Assembly (NCBI GenBank): GCA_019136435.1
Contig: JAGVUD010000382.1
Span: forward strand, 1 to 51,731
DNA: 51,731 nt
Direction: 5' to 3'
From: Armatimonadota bacterium
Lineage (GTDB): Bacteria > Armatimonadota > UBA5829 > DSUL01
The translations under genes were made by a program, and so were the position numbers. The notes below the pieces were generated by a model. The model was not told the origin of the DNA, ran no database searches, and was given only the letters and a program-made list of their open reading frames with translations. The stretch's first letter is position 1, and each line of letters starts with the position of its first letter. This document shows positions 34,209 to 43,094 of this stretch, one piece after another.

Positions 34209-36070
34209 TGTTCAGACTCCTTGTTTGTGATGATGAACAGCCGGGCGGTGTCGAGCGTCTCCAGCTTGAGGATCGCTTTGCCGCCCGACAGATCGGCTTC
34301 GGCGGGAACCAGCGCGCCGCCGCGCACCTCGCGCACCTGGCAGCCGCGGAAGTGACGCGGAAGCGCACAGGCGATCTCGGCGTTCTCGACCGGGAAATGC
34401 CACTCGAAGAAGCTGCGGGTTTCGTAGCCGATATAGTGCCGCGTGTTGACGGCGACGACCGCCATCGTATCCGGCCCGCACATGATCTGCCGCCACCAGA
34501 CTCCGCCGCTCTCGCCGCCTCCGGCGGGACACCCGGCGGAGAGAAACGGCGCGGCGGCGGCGACGTCTCTGTTGGTGTTCCCCGCCTCTTTCCAGAGATC
34601 GGGATAGTCGCTGATTCCGGTGAACTGCCCCTCGCCCGTCTCTTGCGTGAGGTCTATGAAGTAGCTGATGCCCCTGACGCCCGATCCGAGCGCGTAGAAT
34701 ACCATCGAGCGCAGTTCCTTCCCAGAGGGCGGACGGCGTCCGTAGTCCTTCTCTCTGCCCGTCTCCAGGCTACAGGCCCAGAGCACGGCGACGAGCGGAC
34801 GGGGCGCGGAGGCGTCGCGGGCGGCATCGAGCGCGTGCCACACGTAGTCGAGCTGACGGCCGTTCAGCGGCACGTATGGGTCGGTGAAGAAGACGTCGGC
34901 GATCTGGCCGTACACATACCAGTTGAGCGGCTTGTACGTGTTGTCGACAAGCAGCAGCCCCGGCGCCCACGGGTCGTTTCGCTGCTGAAGCCGGAAGAGC
35001 GGCAGCACTTCGGACTGCGCCATAACGCCGAGGCGATCCATGATGGGCAGATCCTCGCCGCGCGTGATGTCGTGGGCGTCGGGCTCGTCGTGGTTGTAGT
35101 GGAACACGACGCCGGGTGAGCCCTCTTTGCGAGCGCCTACCGGGTTTTCCCATCCGTGGGGAATCGTGTTCATGCCCGCTTTGTCCAGCATCTCTGTGGG
35201 CTGGGCGAAGTAGGTGTTGATGCCGTGCGCCTTCGCGTCGCGGACGTTCTCCTCGTTAAGCTCGCCGAACAGGGCAATCGGGAAGAAGCTGTCCCAGGCG
35301 CGGAAGGGCTGCGCGATGGTCTCGTTTCCCGCGCGAATGGTGAGGAGATGGTAGGCGCCCATGGTGAGGGGCTTCTCCAGCCGGATCTCTCCCGCCGCAA
35401 GGGCCGAGCCGCGCGGGCCTTCGACCCAGCGCTGGCGCGATATCTTCACGCCGGGGATGCCTGCCGCGCCCGGGCGCGGGGCCTTCCCGTCCAGCCCCTT
35501 CAGATACACGAACACGCGGTCCATCGCGGGCGAGAACGCCAGCGACTCGACGCGCACGCGCGGTGCAGCAGCGGAAACCGCAACATCCAGCGGCGCGGAC
35601 GACCCGGCCTCGAAGCGAAGAACCGCCGGGCCCTGGAGCGGCTTGCGCAGGCGCACTTTGCACTCGGCCCACTCGCCCGGCGGCACAATGCGCGCGTCGA
35701 AGGCGTCCTCGTCCTCCCCGGCCTTCACCTGCGGAGAGTCCACGACGTACCAGATGACATCGCCCGCACGGTCGGGTTTCGTAGCCGCTTCGGCAAGCGG
35801 CTTCCCGTTCACATGGGTGAGCCGGAGGGTCCGGGGCTGCCCGGAATCGTTCCGGAGCACGGCGTGAATGCTGCCCGACGGGTGGAAGTTCTTCGGCCAG
35901 AACTGCTCGGCCTCGCGCCACCCCTCGCTCCAGATGGTGCCGTCCCAGGCTTGCGTTTTCGCATGCGGGTTCGCGTCCGGACGCCAGACGGCCGAGAGCA
36001 CCTTCCAGTCTGCCGCGCACGCGGGGAGGGCGGCGGCAATCAGAAACAGCATCGGAACCAGAGGCTTCAT
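34205..36070 (-). CDS. Secreted protein with DEPD and NWYVYGQ motifs, paralogue 1, probable glycosidase-like barrel
   Basis: A 621-residue protein with a signal peptide (1-19). Residues 20-215 are beta-rich; residues 240-560 look like a TIM barrel. Two landmarks are shared with the gene at 47373-49454: HDEPD (327-331; ADEPD in the paralogue) and NWYVYGQ (383-389), plus GVRGISYF. The Asp-Glu pair resembles the HIADEP motif of the DUF4091 protein in this window. The ATG start overlaps the stop of the upstream gene (36067-36070); the longer open frame from a GTG at 36175 lies within that gene and is rejected. Its own stop overlaps the start of the propeller gene. No family name can be given. Confidence 0.78.
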   Translation of the reverse strand: MKPLVPMLFLIAAALPACAADWKVLSAVWRPDANPHAKTQAWDGTIWSEGWREAEQFWPKNFHPSGSIHAVLRNDSGQPRTLRLTHVNGKPLAEAATKPDRAGDVIWYVVDSPQVKAGEDEDAFDARIVPPGEWAECKVRLRKPLQGPAVLRFEAGSSAPLDVAVSAAAPRVRVESLAFSPAMDRVFVYLKGLDGKAPRPGAAGIPGVKISRQRWVEGPRGSALAAGEIRLEKPLTMGAYHLLTIRAGNETIAQPFRAWDSFFPIALFGELNEENVRDAKAHGINTYFAQPTEMLDKAGMNTIPHGWENPVGARKEGSPGVVFHYNHDEPDAHDITRGEDLPIMDRLGVMAQSEVLPLFRLQQRNDPWAPGLLLVDNTYKPLNWYVYGQIADVFFTDPYVPLNGRQLDYVWHALDAARDASAPRPLVAVLWACSLETGREKDYGRRPPSGKELRSMVFYALGSGVRGISYFIDLTQETGEGQFTGISDYPDLWKEAGNTNRDVAAAAPFLSAGCPAGGGESGGVWWRQIMCGPDTMAVVAVNTRHYIGYETRSFFEWHFPVENAEIACALPRHFRGCQVREVRGGALVPAEADLSGGKAILKLETLDTARLFIITNKESEQ

Positions 36071-37269
36071 CGGGCAGCCACCCCCAGCAGAGCGGGGTCC
36101 ACGCGGTTCACCTGAATGAATCGCCACACCGCGTTGTAGAAATGATAGAACCCGCCGTCCTTCTGCATCAGGCACCCGTATGTGAGGTCTCGCCAGCCGG
36201 CCTCCGGCTGGAAGCCGCTGATGTCGCAGAGCAGCTTCGGCTCGCCGAACTCCAGCGGCTGGCCCTCCTTCGATCCCGCTTCGCGCCCGATGCTGACGTA
36301 CACCGGCCAGCGGTTTCTGAGGTGATCGTACGGGTCCGCGCCGCCGTTGAACGTGCCATCGTTGTTGCAGAAAAGCTGCGCATACGTGCCGTTCGGGAGC
36401 TTCGAGAGCGGGCAGGCGGCGTTCGGGTGCAGCATGCGCGCGCCGCCCTCTTTGTAGAGCAGAGGCTGACCCTTAGCCCACGTCCGGCCGTGGTCGGACG
36501 AGACGGTGTAGTAGAGGCATCCGTTGCCGGTGCGGCAGACGCAGAACAGACGGCCGTCCGAAAGCTCCACGACCTGCGGCTCCTGCCCGAGCGACTCGCC
36601 GGGCGTCGCCTCGCGCTCCACATGCACCCCGTGCGGCGGCTTCGGGAAGAAGTCGAAGGCCACGTCCGCCGGATCTTCGACGGTGAACACGTTCTTCGAT
36701 ATGCCGAAAACGAGCTCGGAGCGTATCTCCGACAGTGGCGGAGGGTCGGTGGAGATGTTCATCGGGAGAAGCCACTCGCCCGTGCTGAGCGTGACGCCGG
36801 GCGCCATGAGATGCCAGCCGTCGCTGATGGGCGAGAGCTTGTAGGCGGGCGTCTTGAGTTCGTAGAGCGAACCCGATCCCGACGGGCCCTGCCAGGTGCG
36901 GCCGTCATCGTGGCTCACCGTGTAGCGAAGCTGCCCGAAGCGGGTGTTGGGGTGCGTGTGCTGCACGTGAAACTGGTAGATGCGGCTCTTCCCACCGAAC
37001 TGCCCGGGCACGGGCAGGAGCTGGCCCATCTCGATGGTCTTTCCGGGCTCGAGCTTGCCGGGCGGCATCACGAAGCTGCGTTCGCTCCAGGTCTTCCCGC
37101 CGTCTTCGCTGCGGCGGGTGTAAACGACGCCGCCCTTCGGGGTGTTTCCGGTGACGCTGACGAGCCACGCGCCAGTTCGGGTGATCGTTACCGAGTTGAT
37201 GTACTGCCCCCAGTCCGGGCTGACGTCTATGACGGCGTACGGTTTCAGGGCTGTCGTGCTGTAATCCAT
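36067..37269 (-). CDS. Sialidase-like (BNR) beta-propeller protein, paralogue 1
   Basis: A 400-residue protein without a signal peptide. Three Asp-box (BNR) motifs are clear: SEDGGKTW (54-61), SHDDGRTW (119-126) and SSDHGRTW (257-264). It has the EPQVVELSDGRLFCVCRT segment found in bacterial sialidase-superfamily propellers. The arginine triad that binds sialate carboxyl groups is not obvious, so it may not be a true sialidase. The start codon overlaps the upstream stop as TAATG (1 base) and its stop overlaps the downstream start as ATGA. It is clearly related to the gene at 38795-40063 (matching PHGI/PHGV..E and QEP segments and the LPNG..FNN region). Confidence 0.85.
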   Translation of the reverse strand: MDYSTTALKPYAVIDVSPDWGQYINSVTITRTGAWLVSVTGNTPKGGVVYTRRSEDGGKTWSERSFVMPPGKLEPGKTIEMGQLLPVPGQFGGKSRIYQFHVQHTHPNTRFGQLRYTVSHDDGRTWQGPSGSGSLYELKTPAYKLSPISDGWHLMAPGVTLSTGEWLLPMNISTDPPPLSEIRSELVFGISKNVFTVEDPADVAFDFFPKPPHGVHVEREATPGESLGQEPQVVELSDGRLFCVCRTGNGCLYYTVSSDHGRTWAKGQPLLYKEGGARMLHPNAACPLSKLPNGTYAQLFCNNDGTFNGGADPYDHLRNRWPVYVSIGREAGSKEGQPLEFGEPKLLCDISGFQPEAGWRDLTYGCLMQKDGGFYHFYNAVWRFIQVNRVDPALLGVAAR

Positions 37270-38653
37270 TATGATTCCTCAGTCTGCAGGGCGTAGTTCG
37301 TAAGCTTGAATGAGTAGAGCTTCGCGTCGCGCAGGATGAAACGCACCCGGATATCCTGCGCGAACCTCAGGAAGTTTCCGCGGTGGAAGTACTCGCCGGG
37401 ACCGGCTTTGAAGGCCAGTACCTTGCGGGTGTGGTCGCCGCGGACGGGAATGCAGTCGGCGCGCGTGACGCCCTCGATCGGGTTGCCGTCGAGGTCCACG
37501 ATCTCCGCGAGAATCTCTCCGTCGGAAGCATCCGCGTTGACGATGATCCACGTGGCGGAGTTCGGACGCGGCGGCCGGAACGGCGCGGTCGTGAGCGTGC
37601 CTTCCTTTCCGCTTGCTTCGTAGCAGACGAAGCCGTCCCGGCGCAGCGTGCCTGTTCCGATTGCCCCGTAGCCCGCCTGATAGTGCGGGGTGTTCTTTCC
37701 GCCGTACCAGAACCGCATCTGCTCGCCTTCCGGGTGCGGCTGGTTGTGCGACAGCGCGACATGCCGGGAGTCCCACGAGCCCTCATCGCCCCGGCACAGG
37801 ATCGGCTCGCGGTCCACGCGCCGCCAGTTGAACAGATCGCGGCTCACGGCAAGCTGGTTGTCGAGCACCATCTCGTGCCCGTAGAACATCAGGAGCTGCC
37901 CCAGGTAGCAGTGACCGTACGGGATAACGAGCATCAGATAGAGCTGCGCGTCCTCCGGGTCCCGGTCGTCGGCTTCCAGAATCGTGGTCCCCGAAGTCCA
38001 GTGCAGCAGATCGCGGCTGCGGAACAAAGCGATGTGCCGCTTCCAGGGGTGGTTCCAGCGCTTGCACAGATTCGTGTGCTGGTGCGAACGCGTCGTCAGC
38101 AGGTAGCACTGCCCGTTCGGGTCCCAGGACATGCCGTGGCAGTCGCCCTCCAGCCCGAGCACGGGCGGGTAGTGCATGCGCCAGTTGGCAGCACGTTCCA
38201 GACCTGCTCGCCCAGGTTCGAGGAGCCTTTGGCCGCCTCTTCCTTGAAGCGCAGCATGTTGTTCTGGAGCCGCCCGTCGAACAGCACCTGCCGCACATCC
38301 GGCTTCCGCCAGGTGAGGCCGTCCTCGCTGACAGCCAGGCAGCAGGAGTAGCCCTGGCTCGTGAGCGGCGGGCGCGACATGCGGTTCTGGTAGCGGGTGT
38401 AGGCGTTGTACCAGTAGCGGAAGATGCCCTCGTCCGGGTCGAACAGGCAGGTTCCGTAGAGCGGGTCCTGCAGCGAGTCGGCGGAGCCGTCGGGGTTCAT
38501 CCCCTCCCAGGGGCGGTCGGGAACGATTATAGGGTCGGGGCTCTTTTCGACGCGGCAGAGACGGCGCCGGACGTTTTCGCTGGAGTGGACGAGCTGGTCG
38601 TCCGCCAGAATATACAGATCGGGCTCAGCCCAGGTGTGCGCTAGAGACGGCAT
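37269..38653 (-). pseudogene. Five-bladed beta-propeller glycosidase-like protein, paralogue 3, frameshifted
   Basis: The N-terminal half reads from ATG at 38653 (GGAGGAG nine bases upstream) to VWNVLP near 38190: residues include LAVSEDGLTWRKPDV. The C-terminal half continues in another frame as ANWRMHYPPVLGLEGD and ends with RVRFILRDAKLYSF, the signature of the other two propellers. Adding one base near 38187-38194 (GTGCTG-GCC instead of GTGCTGCC) joins the halves into one protein of about 460 residues. This is a single-base deletion or a sequencing error. It is the first gene of the coupled four-gene unit, so the shift would also affect coupling to the sialidase-like gene. No signal peptide is seen. 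Confidence 0.85.
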
Positions 38654-38794
38654 CGGCAAATGCTCCTCCGGAATCGGGACAGAATTGGTGGAATGATACC
38701 ACAACTGCCGCAACGGGCGGGAGGACTTTTGCAGAGGACGGAGTTTCCCGCACAGGCCTTGCCGCTCGACGCACCGGCCGCTACACTTGCAGGC

Positions 38795-40063
38795 ATGCAA
38801 CACGAGTGGCTACGGACTGAGCCGGACTGCGTCATCTACGTGCCGGAAGATCCCAACGGGCGAGAGGGGCAGAACCAGCATCTGAATGTGATCGCGACGC
38901 CGGGAGGGGCGCTTCTGGCGTCGTGGACGACGGCGTCGGCGGAGGCCGAACCCGACCAGCGGGTGGTGGTGAGCCGGTCGGCGGACGGCGGACGGACGTG
39001 GCCGGCGCCGCTGGTGATTGACGGTGCGGGGCCGCACGACCCGCCGGGCGCCGGGATGGCAAGCTGGCAGTTCCTGATTGCAGGCCGGGACAGAATCTGG
39101 TGTTTCTACAACAAGAACATCGGCATTGACGACGCGCGCGCCGCCGATACAGGCGTGCTGAGGTGCCGATGGTCGGACGACGACGGGGTGACGTGGAGCC
39201 GCGAGACGGCGGACCTGCCCATCGCGCCGAGCGCCATCAGCCACCCCGACCCGGGAGTTCCCCCAACGTGGATCGTGTATCAGAACCCAAGCATGGGGCA
39301 CGAGGGCGTTCCGATTGCGGGCTTCACCCGCTGGGCGAGCAACGCGCACGACGCGGGCGCGGGAATGCTGGAGCGGCTATCGGAGTGCTGCTTCCTGCGG
39401 TTCGAGAACATACTCAACGAGCGCGACCCCCGGAAGCTCATCGTGACGACATGGCCCCGGTCGCCGCACGGGATTCGAGTGGAAAGTCCGTTTCGCCCGG
39501 GTGTGAGCGTCTGCCAGGAACCGACCGTGCAGCCGCTGCCGGACGGGAGGAGCATCTGCGTGATGCGCACGCTCACGGGGCGGGCGTGGTTCGCGCTGTC
39601 GGAGGACGACGCCCGGTCGTGGGGCGAGGCGCGGCCGCTGCGCTACGGACCGGGCGGCGCGGAGGTGCTGAACCCGATGGCCCCCTGCCCCCTGTATCGG
39701 CTGAAGGATGGGCGCTATCTGCTGGTTTTCTTCAACAACGAGGGGAGCGGTCACGGCGGAAGCGGTCCGACGGACGCGGCGAACGTGCGCAATCCGGCGT
39801 GGATCACCGTGGGTCGCTTCGTGCCGGGTGAGAACGACTGCCCCTTGCGTTTCGGGCCGCCGAAGGTGTTCGCGGATACAGGCTGGACGCCCGCGCCCGG
39901 CACGAACCGGACGCAGGTGGCGACCTACTGCAGCCTTGCGGAGACGGAGGGCGGCCGCTGGCTGTTCTACCCGGACAGGAAGACTTATTGCCTGGGCAAG
40001 CGGCTCACGGACGAGTGGCTCGCCGGCTGCGACCCGCTGGAGGCCGGTCAGGACTCGCCGTAG
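38795..40063 (+). CDS. Sialidase-like (BNR) beta-propeller protein, paralogue 2
   Basis: A 422-residue protein with no signal peptide. Asp-box motifs SADGGRTW (62-69) and SDDDGVTW are seen, and SEDDARSW is a degenerate third. It matches the protein at 36067-37269 through PHGIRVE, QEPTVQPLPDGRSICVMRT and FFNNEGSGHGG. I start at the ATG that gives MQHEWLRTEP; the longer frame upstream runs into the divergent propeller promoter region. The ribosome binding site is weak. It ends 16 bases inside the convergent sulfatase gene. It may act on a glycan residue released by the neighbouring sulfatases; true sialidase activity is not shown. Confidence 0.82.
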   Translation: MQHEWLRTEPDCVIYVPEDPNGREGQNQHLNVIATPGGALLASWTTASAEAEPDQRVVVSRSADGGRTWPAPLVIDGAGPHDPPGAGMASWQFLIAGRDRIWCFYNKNIGIDDARAADTGVLRCRWSDDDGVTWSRETADLPIAPSAISHPDPGVPPTWIVYQNPSMGHEGVPIAGFTRWASNAHDAGAGMLERLSECCFLRFENILNERDPRKLIVTTWPRSPHGIRVESPFRPGVSVCQEPTVQPLPDGRSICVMRTLTGRAWFALSEDDARSWGEARPLRYGPGGAEVLNPMAPCPLYRLKDGRYLLVFFNNEGSGHGGSGPTDAANVRNPAWITVGRFVPGENDCPLRFGPPKVFADTGWTPAPGTNRTQVATYCSLAETEGGRWLFYPDRKTYCLGKRLTDEWLAGCDPLEAGQDSP

Positions 40064-41538
40064 ATGCCGGGATAGAGAAACCCGTCAGCGTCCACGATAC
40101 GCCCGTCGTTGAGCTGATACTGCACGGGGCCGTGCTTCATGGCTTCATCGTCGGGCGGCGGGACGGGGAACTGGCGCTGCAGGCGCGCAATGTCGTCCCA
40201 CGACAGCCCGCCGCTCGCGGAATCGCGCAGCCGGGCGAGGTCTTCGGCGGGAATGGGCACGTCCCCACCGCTCAGCAAGTCAAAGTTTTCTTCCGGATCA
40301 TTGACCATGTCAAACAGCCGCGGCGGAGCTTCGGGGAACTCCACGTACTTCCATCGTGCGTCGCGCGCCATTCGGAACGCGGTCTCGGGACGCGGCGTGA
40401 GAAGCTCTGAGCGCGCGACAGTGGGCCGGTAGCCCTCCGGACTGCCGGTGAGCACCGGCAGCAGGCTCGCGCCGTCCATGCCCTCCGGCGGCTCGACTCC
40501 GGCGAGATCGCAAAACGTCGGGAAGAAGTCCGCAAGCTGCACCGGGCGGTCAACGACGGATGAGCCCGTCTGTCCGGGAAGGCGGATGAGCAAGGGAACG
40601 CGCGCGGAGGCGTCGTAGTAGGTTCGCTTGCACCAGAGCCCCTTCTCCGCGGCCATGTCTCCGTGGTCGCTGGCGTAGATGACGCAGGTGTTGCCCAGAA
40701 GTCCAGATTTGTCAAGCTGTGCAATCAGCAGCCCTATACACTCATCGAGGTAACTGACGCAGGCGTAGTACGCCGCGAGGGCGCGAAGATGCTCGTCGTC
40801 GGAGAATGCCTGCAGCCGGAAATCGTCCACGATGAACCGGTCGTGCGGGTGGAGAGCGTCCGGGAATCCGGGCAGCTTCGGCGGAAGCGAGGTGATTCTC
40901 TCGAGCGCGCGCTGGAAGTGGCGAGCGGGCGCGGTGAGCGGGAAGTGCGGGCGGCTGTATCCGGCCATCAGCAGCCAGGGCTTCTCCGGCGAGCGGCTCT
41001 GATGATCGAGAAGGAAGGACACGGCCTCGCGGGTGACAACTCCATCGGCGAGGAGGCTTTCGGGAACCTGCGTTTCACCGGCCCACGGGAAACGCCCGAC
41101 GCTGTGGTCGCACCAGCGTCCGTCCCACGTCTGGGGTGGGTCGGGCTGATGGAAGCAGAAGCGGCCCACCATCAGGTCGCCATAGGGCCGGTGCTGAAAG
41201 CCGCCCATGAAGTTCGGGCGGCGCAGGTGCATCTTGCCGATGGCGGCGGTCGTGTAGCCGTCGCGTCCGAGGAGATCGGCGAAGGTGACGTCGCCGTCCC
41301 GCAGTCCGCAGCCGTTGTTCCACGCGTGCAGGCGGAACGGATAGCGGCCGGTGAGGAAAGACAAGCGGCTCGGGACGCACAGAGGCGTCTGGCAATAAGC
41401 AGCATCGAAGCGTGTGGAGTGCTCGGCGAGAGCGTCCAGGTTCGGCGTCTCCGCCATAGGGTCCCCGGCGAACCCGGCGATCTTCGGGTTGTGCTGGTCG
41501 GAGAGGATGAGCAGGATGTTCGGTCGATGTGCGCTCAT
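40048..41538 (-). CDS. S1 family sulfatase 1
   Basis: A 496-residue arylsulfatase-family enzyme without a signal peptide. The metal-binding start is LILSDQHNPK (10-19). The signature CVPSRLSFLTG (54-64) carries Cys54, which is oxidised to formylglycine in active S1 sulfatases. A second metal-site segment, YASDHGDMAAEKGLWCK, lies near 315. The last 60 residues hold DARWKYVEFPE and a typical DPEEN region. The chosen ATG gives MSAHRPNILL; the frame is open 28 codons further upstream, but that part lacks family character. It is divergent from sulfatase 2 with 75 bases between the starts. The substrate is a sulfated glycan or glycoside; no sulfatase-maturating enzyme lies in the window. Confidence 0.93.
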   Translation of the reverse strand: MSAHRPNILLILSDQHNPKIAGFAGDPMAETPNLDALAEHSTRFDAAYCQTPLCVPSRLSFLTGRYPFRLHAWNNGCGLRDGDVTFADLLGRDGYTTAAIGKMHLRRPNFMGGFQHRPYGDLMVGRFCFHQPDPPQTWDGRWCDHSVGRFPWAGETQVPESLLADGVVTREAVSFLLDHQSRSPEKPWLLMAGYSRPHFPLTAPARHFQRALERITSLPPKLPGFPDALHPHDRFIVDDFRLQAFSDDEHLRALAAYYACVSYLDECIGLLIAQLDKSGLLGNTCVIYASDHGDMAAEKGLWCKRTYYDASARVPLLIRLPGQTGSSVVDRPVQLADFFPTFCDLAGVEPPEGMDGASLLPVLTGSPEGYRPTVARSELLTPRPETAFRMARDARWKYVEFPEAPPRLFDMVNDPEENFDLLSGGDVPIPAEDLARLRDSASGGLSWDDIARLQRQFPVPPPDDEAMKHGPVQYQLNDGRIVDADGFLYPGIYGES

Positions 41539-41612
41539 GATCGGTACTACGATTCTACCATACGCCATGCAGAGGCAGGAGCAGACTCGACAAAGAGCGA
41601 AGGAATCGGCAG

Positions 41613-43094
41613 GTGATTTCAATGAATGTGCTTATCCTCTGCTCCGACCAGCTTCGGGCGGACTATCTCGGTTGCTACGGGCACAACGCCATTGGCACGA
41701 AGCACATAGACGGTCTTGCGGCGCAGGGAGTGCGGTTCGCGCGGGCGTACTGCGCCGCGCCTTTGTGCGGCCCGAGCAGGATCAGCTTCGTGACGTCAAC
41801 GCGTGTCTCCGAGCACGGACACCGCAACTACGGCTCGACGATTGATTTCGGCGTCCCGAACCTCGTGCGCTCGCTGAAAGAAGCAGGCTGCCGGACGGCG
41901 ATGTTCGGGAAGAACCACTGCTTCAACGCGGAGCAGATGAATGAGATATGGGGCGAGCTGCGCGAGGTGTGCGTGGGCAACTACGACGCGCACCCGAGCT
42001 ACCGGCGCTCTTTCGACGCGTTCCCGATGGCGGCGGACGACCCGCTGAACATTGACGCCGGGCTGGCGGACGATGCGGCGGATTTCCTGCGGCGGCAGAC
42101 GGGCGGGCAGCCGTTCGTGTGCTGGGTGAACTGGCAGAGCCCCCACCCCGCCTTCACCTGCCCGGAGCCGTACTTCTCGATGTTCGACCCGGCGGAGGTG
42201 GAGCTGCCGCCTAACTACCGGCAGAGCAAGGCCGGAAAACCGAAGCGTCTGACGAACTGGCAGGCGAACTCGCAGGCGGCTGAGGCGACGGACGATGACA
42301 TCCGCAGGGCGATTGCCGCGTATATGGGACAGGTGCGCTACATTGACGACTGCGTGGGAACGGTGCTGCGAGCGCTGACGGAAAGCGGGCGCGACAGCGA
42401 CACGCTGGTGCTAGTCATGGCCGACCACGGCGAGCTTCTGGGCAGCCAGGGCGCGTTTCACAAAGTCCCGGTGTTCTACGAGCCGCTGGTGCGAATCCCG
42501 GTCATCATCCGGCATCCGGACAGGGCCTACCGGGGCGTGTTCGAGGGGCTCGTGGAAGAGGTGGACCTCGCTCCGACGATTCTGGAGGCGCTTGGGCTGC
42601 CACGTCCTCTGACTTTCGTCGGCGAGAGCCTGCACGGGCGGCTTTGCGAGGGCAGGTTGTCGCGGGCTGACGGACGCGAGACGGCGATGGTGGAAGCCGG
42701 AGTTCAGGCGCCGGTGTGGCCGGGACCATACGGCGAGCCGCAGAAGGCGCCGTTCGCCCCGAACAACTTCGGCCCGGGCGCGATGATCACGGACGGGCGT
42801 CGCAAGCTGTCTGTCTATGCGGACGATGAGCCGGAGCTGTACGACCTGGAGGCGGATCCGGAGGAGTTGAATAACGCGTACGGCAGCCCTGAGTTGAAGG
42901 AAGACAGAGAGCGCCTGACGCTCGATTTGTGCAGGCGGCTGCTCGGCGCGGGAGTTCGCGACATCGGGCGGGTGTTCTGGCCCGAGGGTTACGGCGACCC
43001 GCGCGACGCGCCGCTCGAGACTGCCGCCCGCGGGCCGAACCCTCAGAAGGTTGCGGCGGACCAGGAAGACCGGAAAACAGACGATGCCTGCTGA
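41613..43094 (+). CDS. S1 family sulfatase 2
   Basis: A 493-residue arylsulfatase-family protein starting at GTG (AAGGA eight bases upstream) or at ATG 41622, three codons later; both fit. Metal motif CSDQLRADYLG (10-20); formylglycine signature CGPSRISFVT (Cys52) with TS instead of the usual TG at its end. DHGELLGSQGAFHK supplies the later metal ligands, and LYDLEADPEELNN is the usual C-terminal feature. There is no signal peptide. Its 3' end overlaps the start of sulfatase 3 by 11 bases, so the two are co-translated. Confidence 0.93.
   Translation: MISMNVLILCSDQLRADYLGCYGHNAIGTKHIDGLAAQGVRFARAYCAAPLCGPSRISFVTSTRVSEHGHRNYGSTIDFGVPNLVRSLKEAGCRTAMFGKNHCFNAEQMNEIWGELREVCVGNYDAHPSYRRSFDAFPMAADDPLNIDAGLADDAADFLRRQTGGQPFVCWVNWQSPHPAFTCPEPYFSMFDPAEVELPPNYRQSKAGKPKRLTNWQANSQAAEATDDDIRRAIAAYMGQVRYIDDCVGTVLRALTESGRDSDTLVLVMADHGELLGSQGAFHKVPVFYEPLVRIPVIIRHPDRAYRGVFEGLVEEVDLAPTILEALGLPRPLTFVGESLHGRLCEGRLSRADGRETAMVEAGVQAPVWPGPYGEPQKAPFAPNNFGPGAMITDGRRKLSVYADDEPELYDLEADPEELNNAYGSPELKEDRERLTLDLCRRLLGAGVRDIGRVFWPEGYGDPRDAPLETAARGPNPQKVAADQEDRKTDDAC

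Noticed and set aside
38180-38200. Programmed ribosomal frameshift
   Set aside because: No slippery heptamer or following pseudoknot is evident; a simple one-base loss explains the data better.
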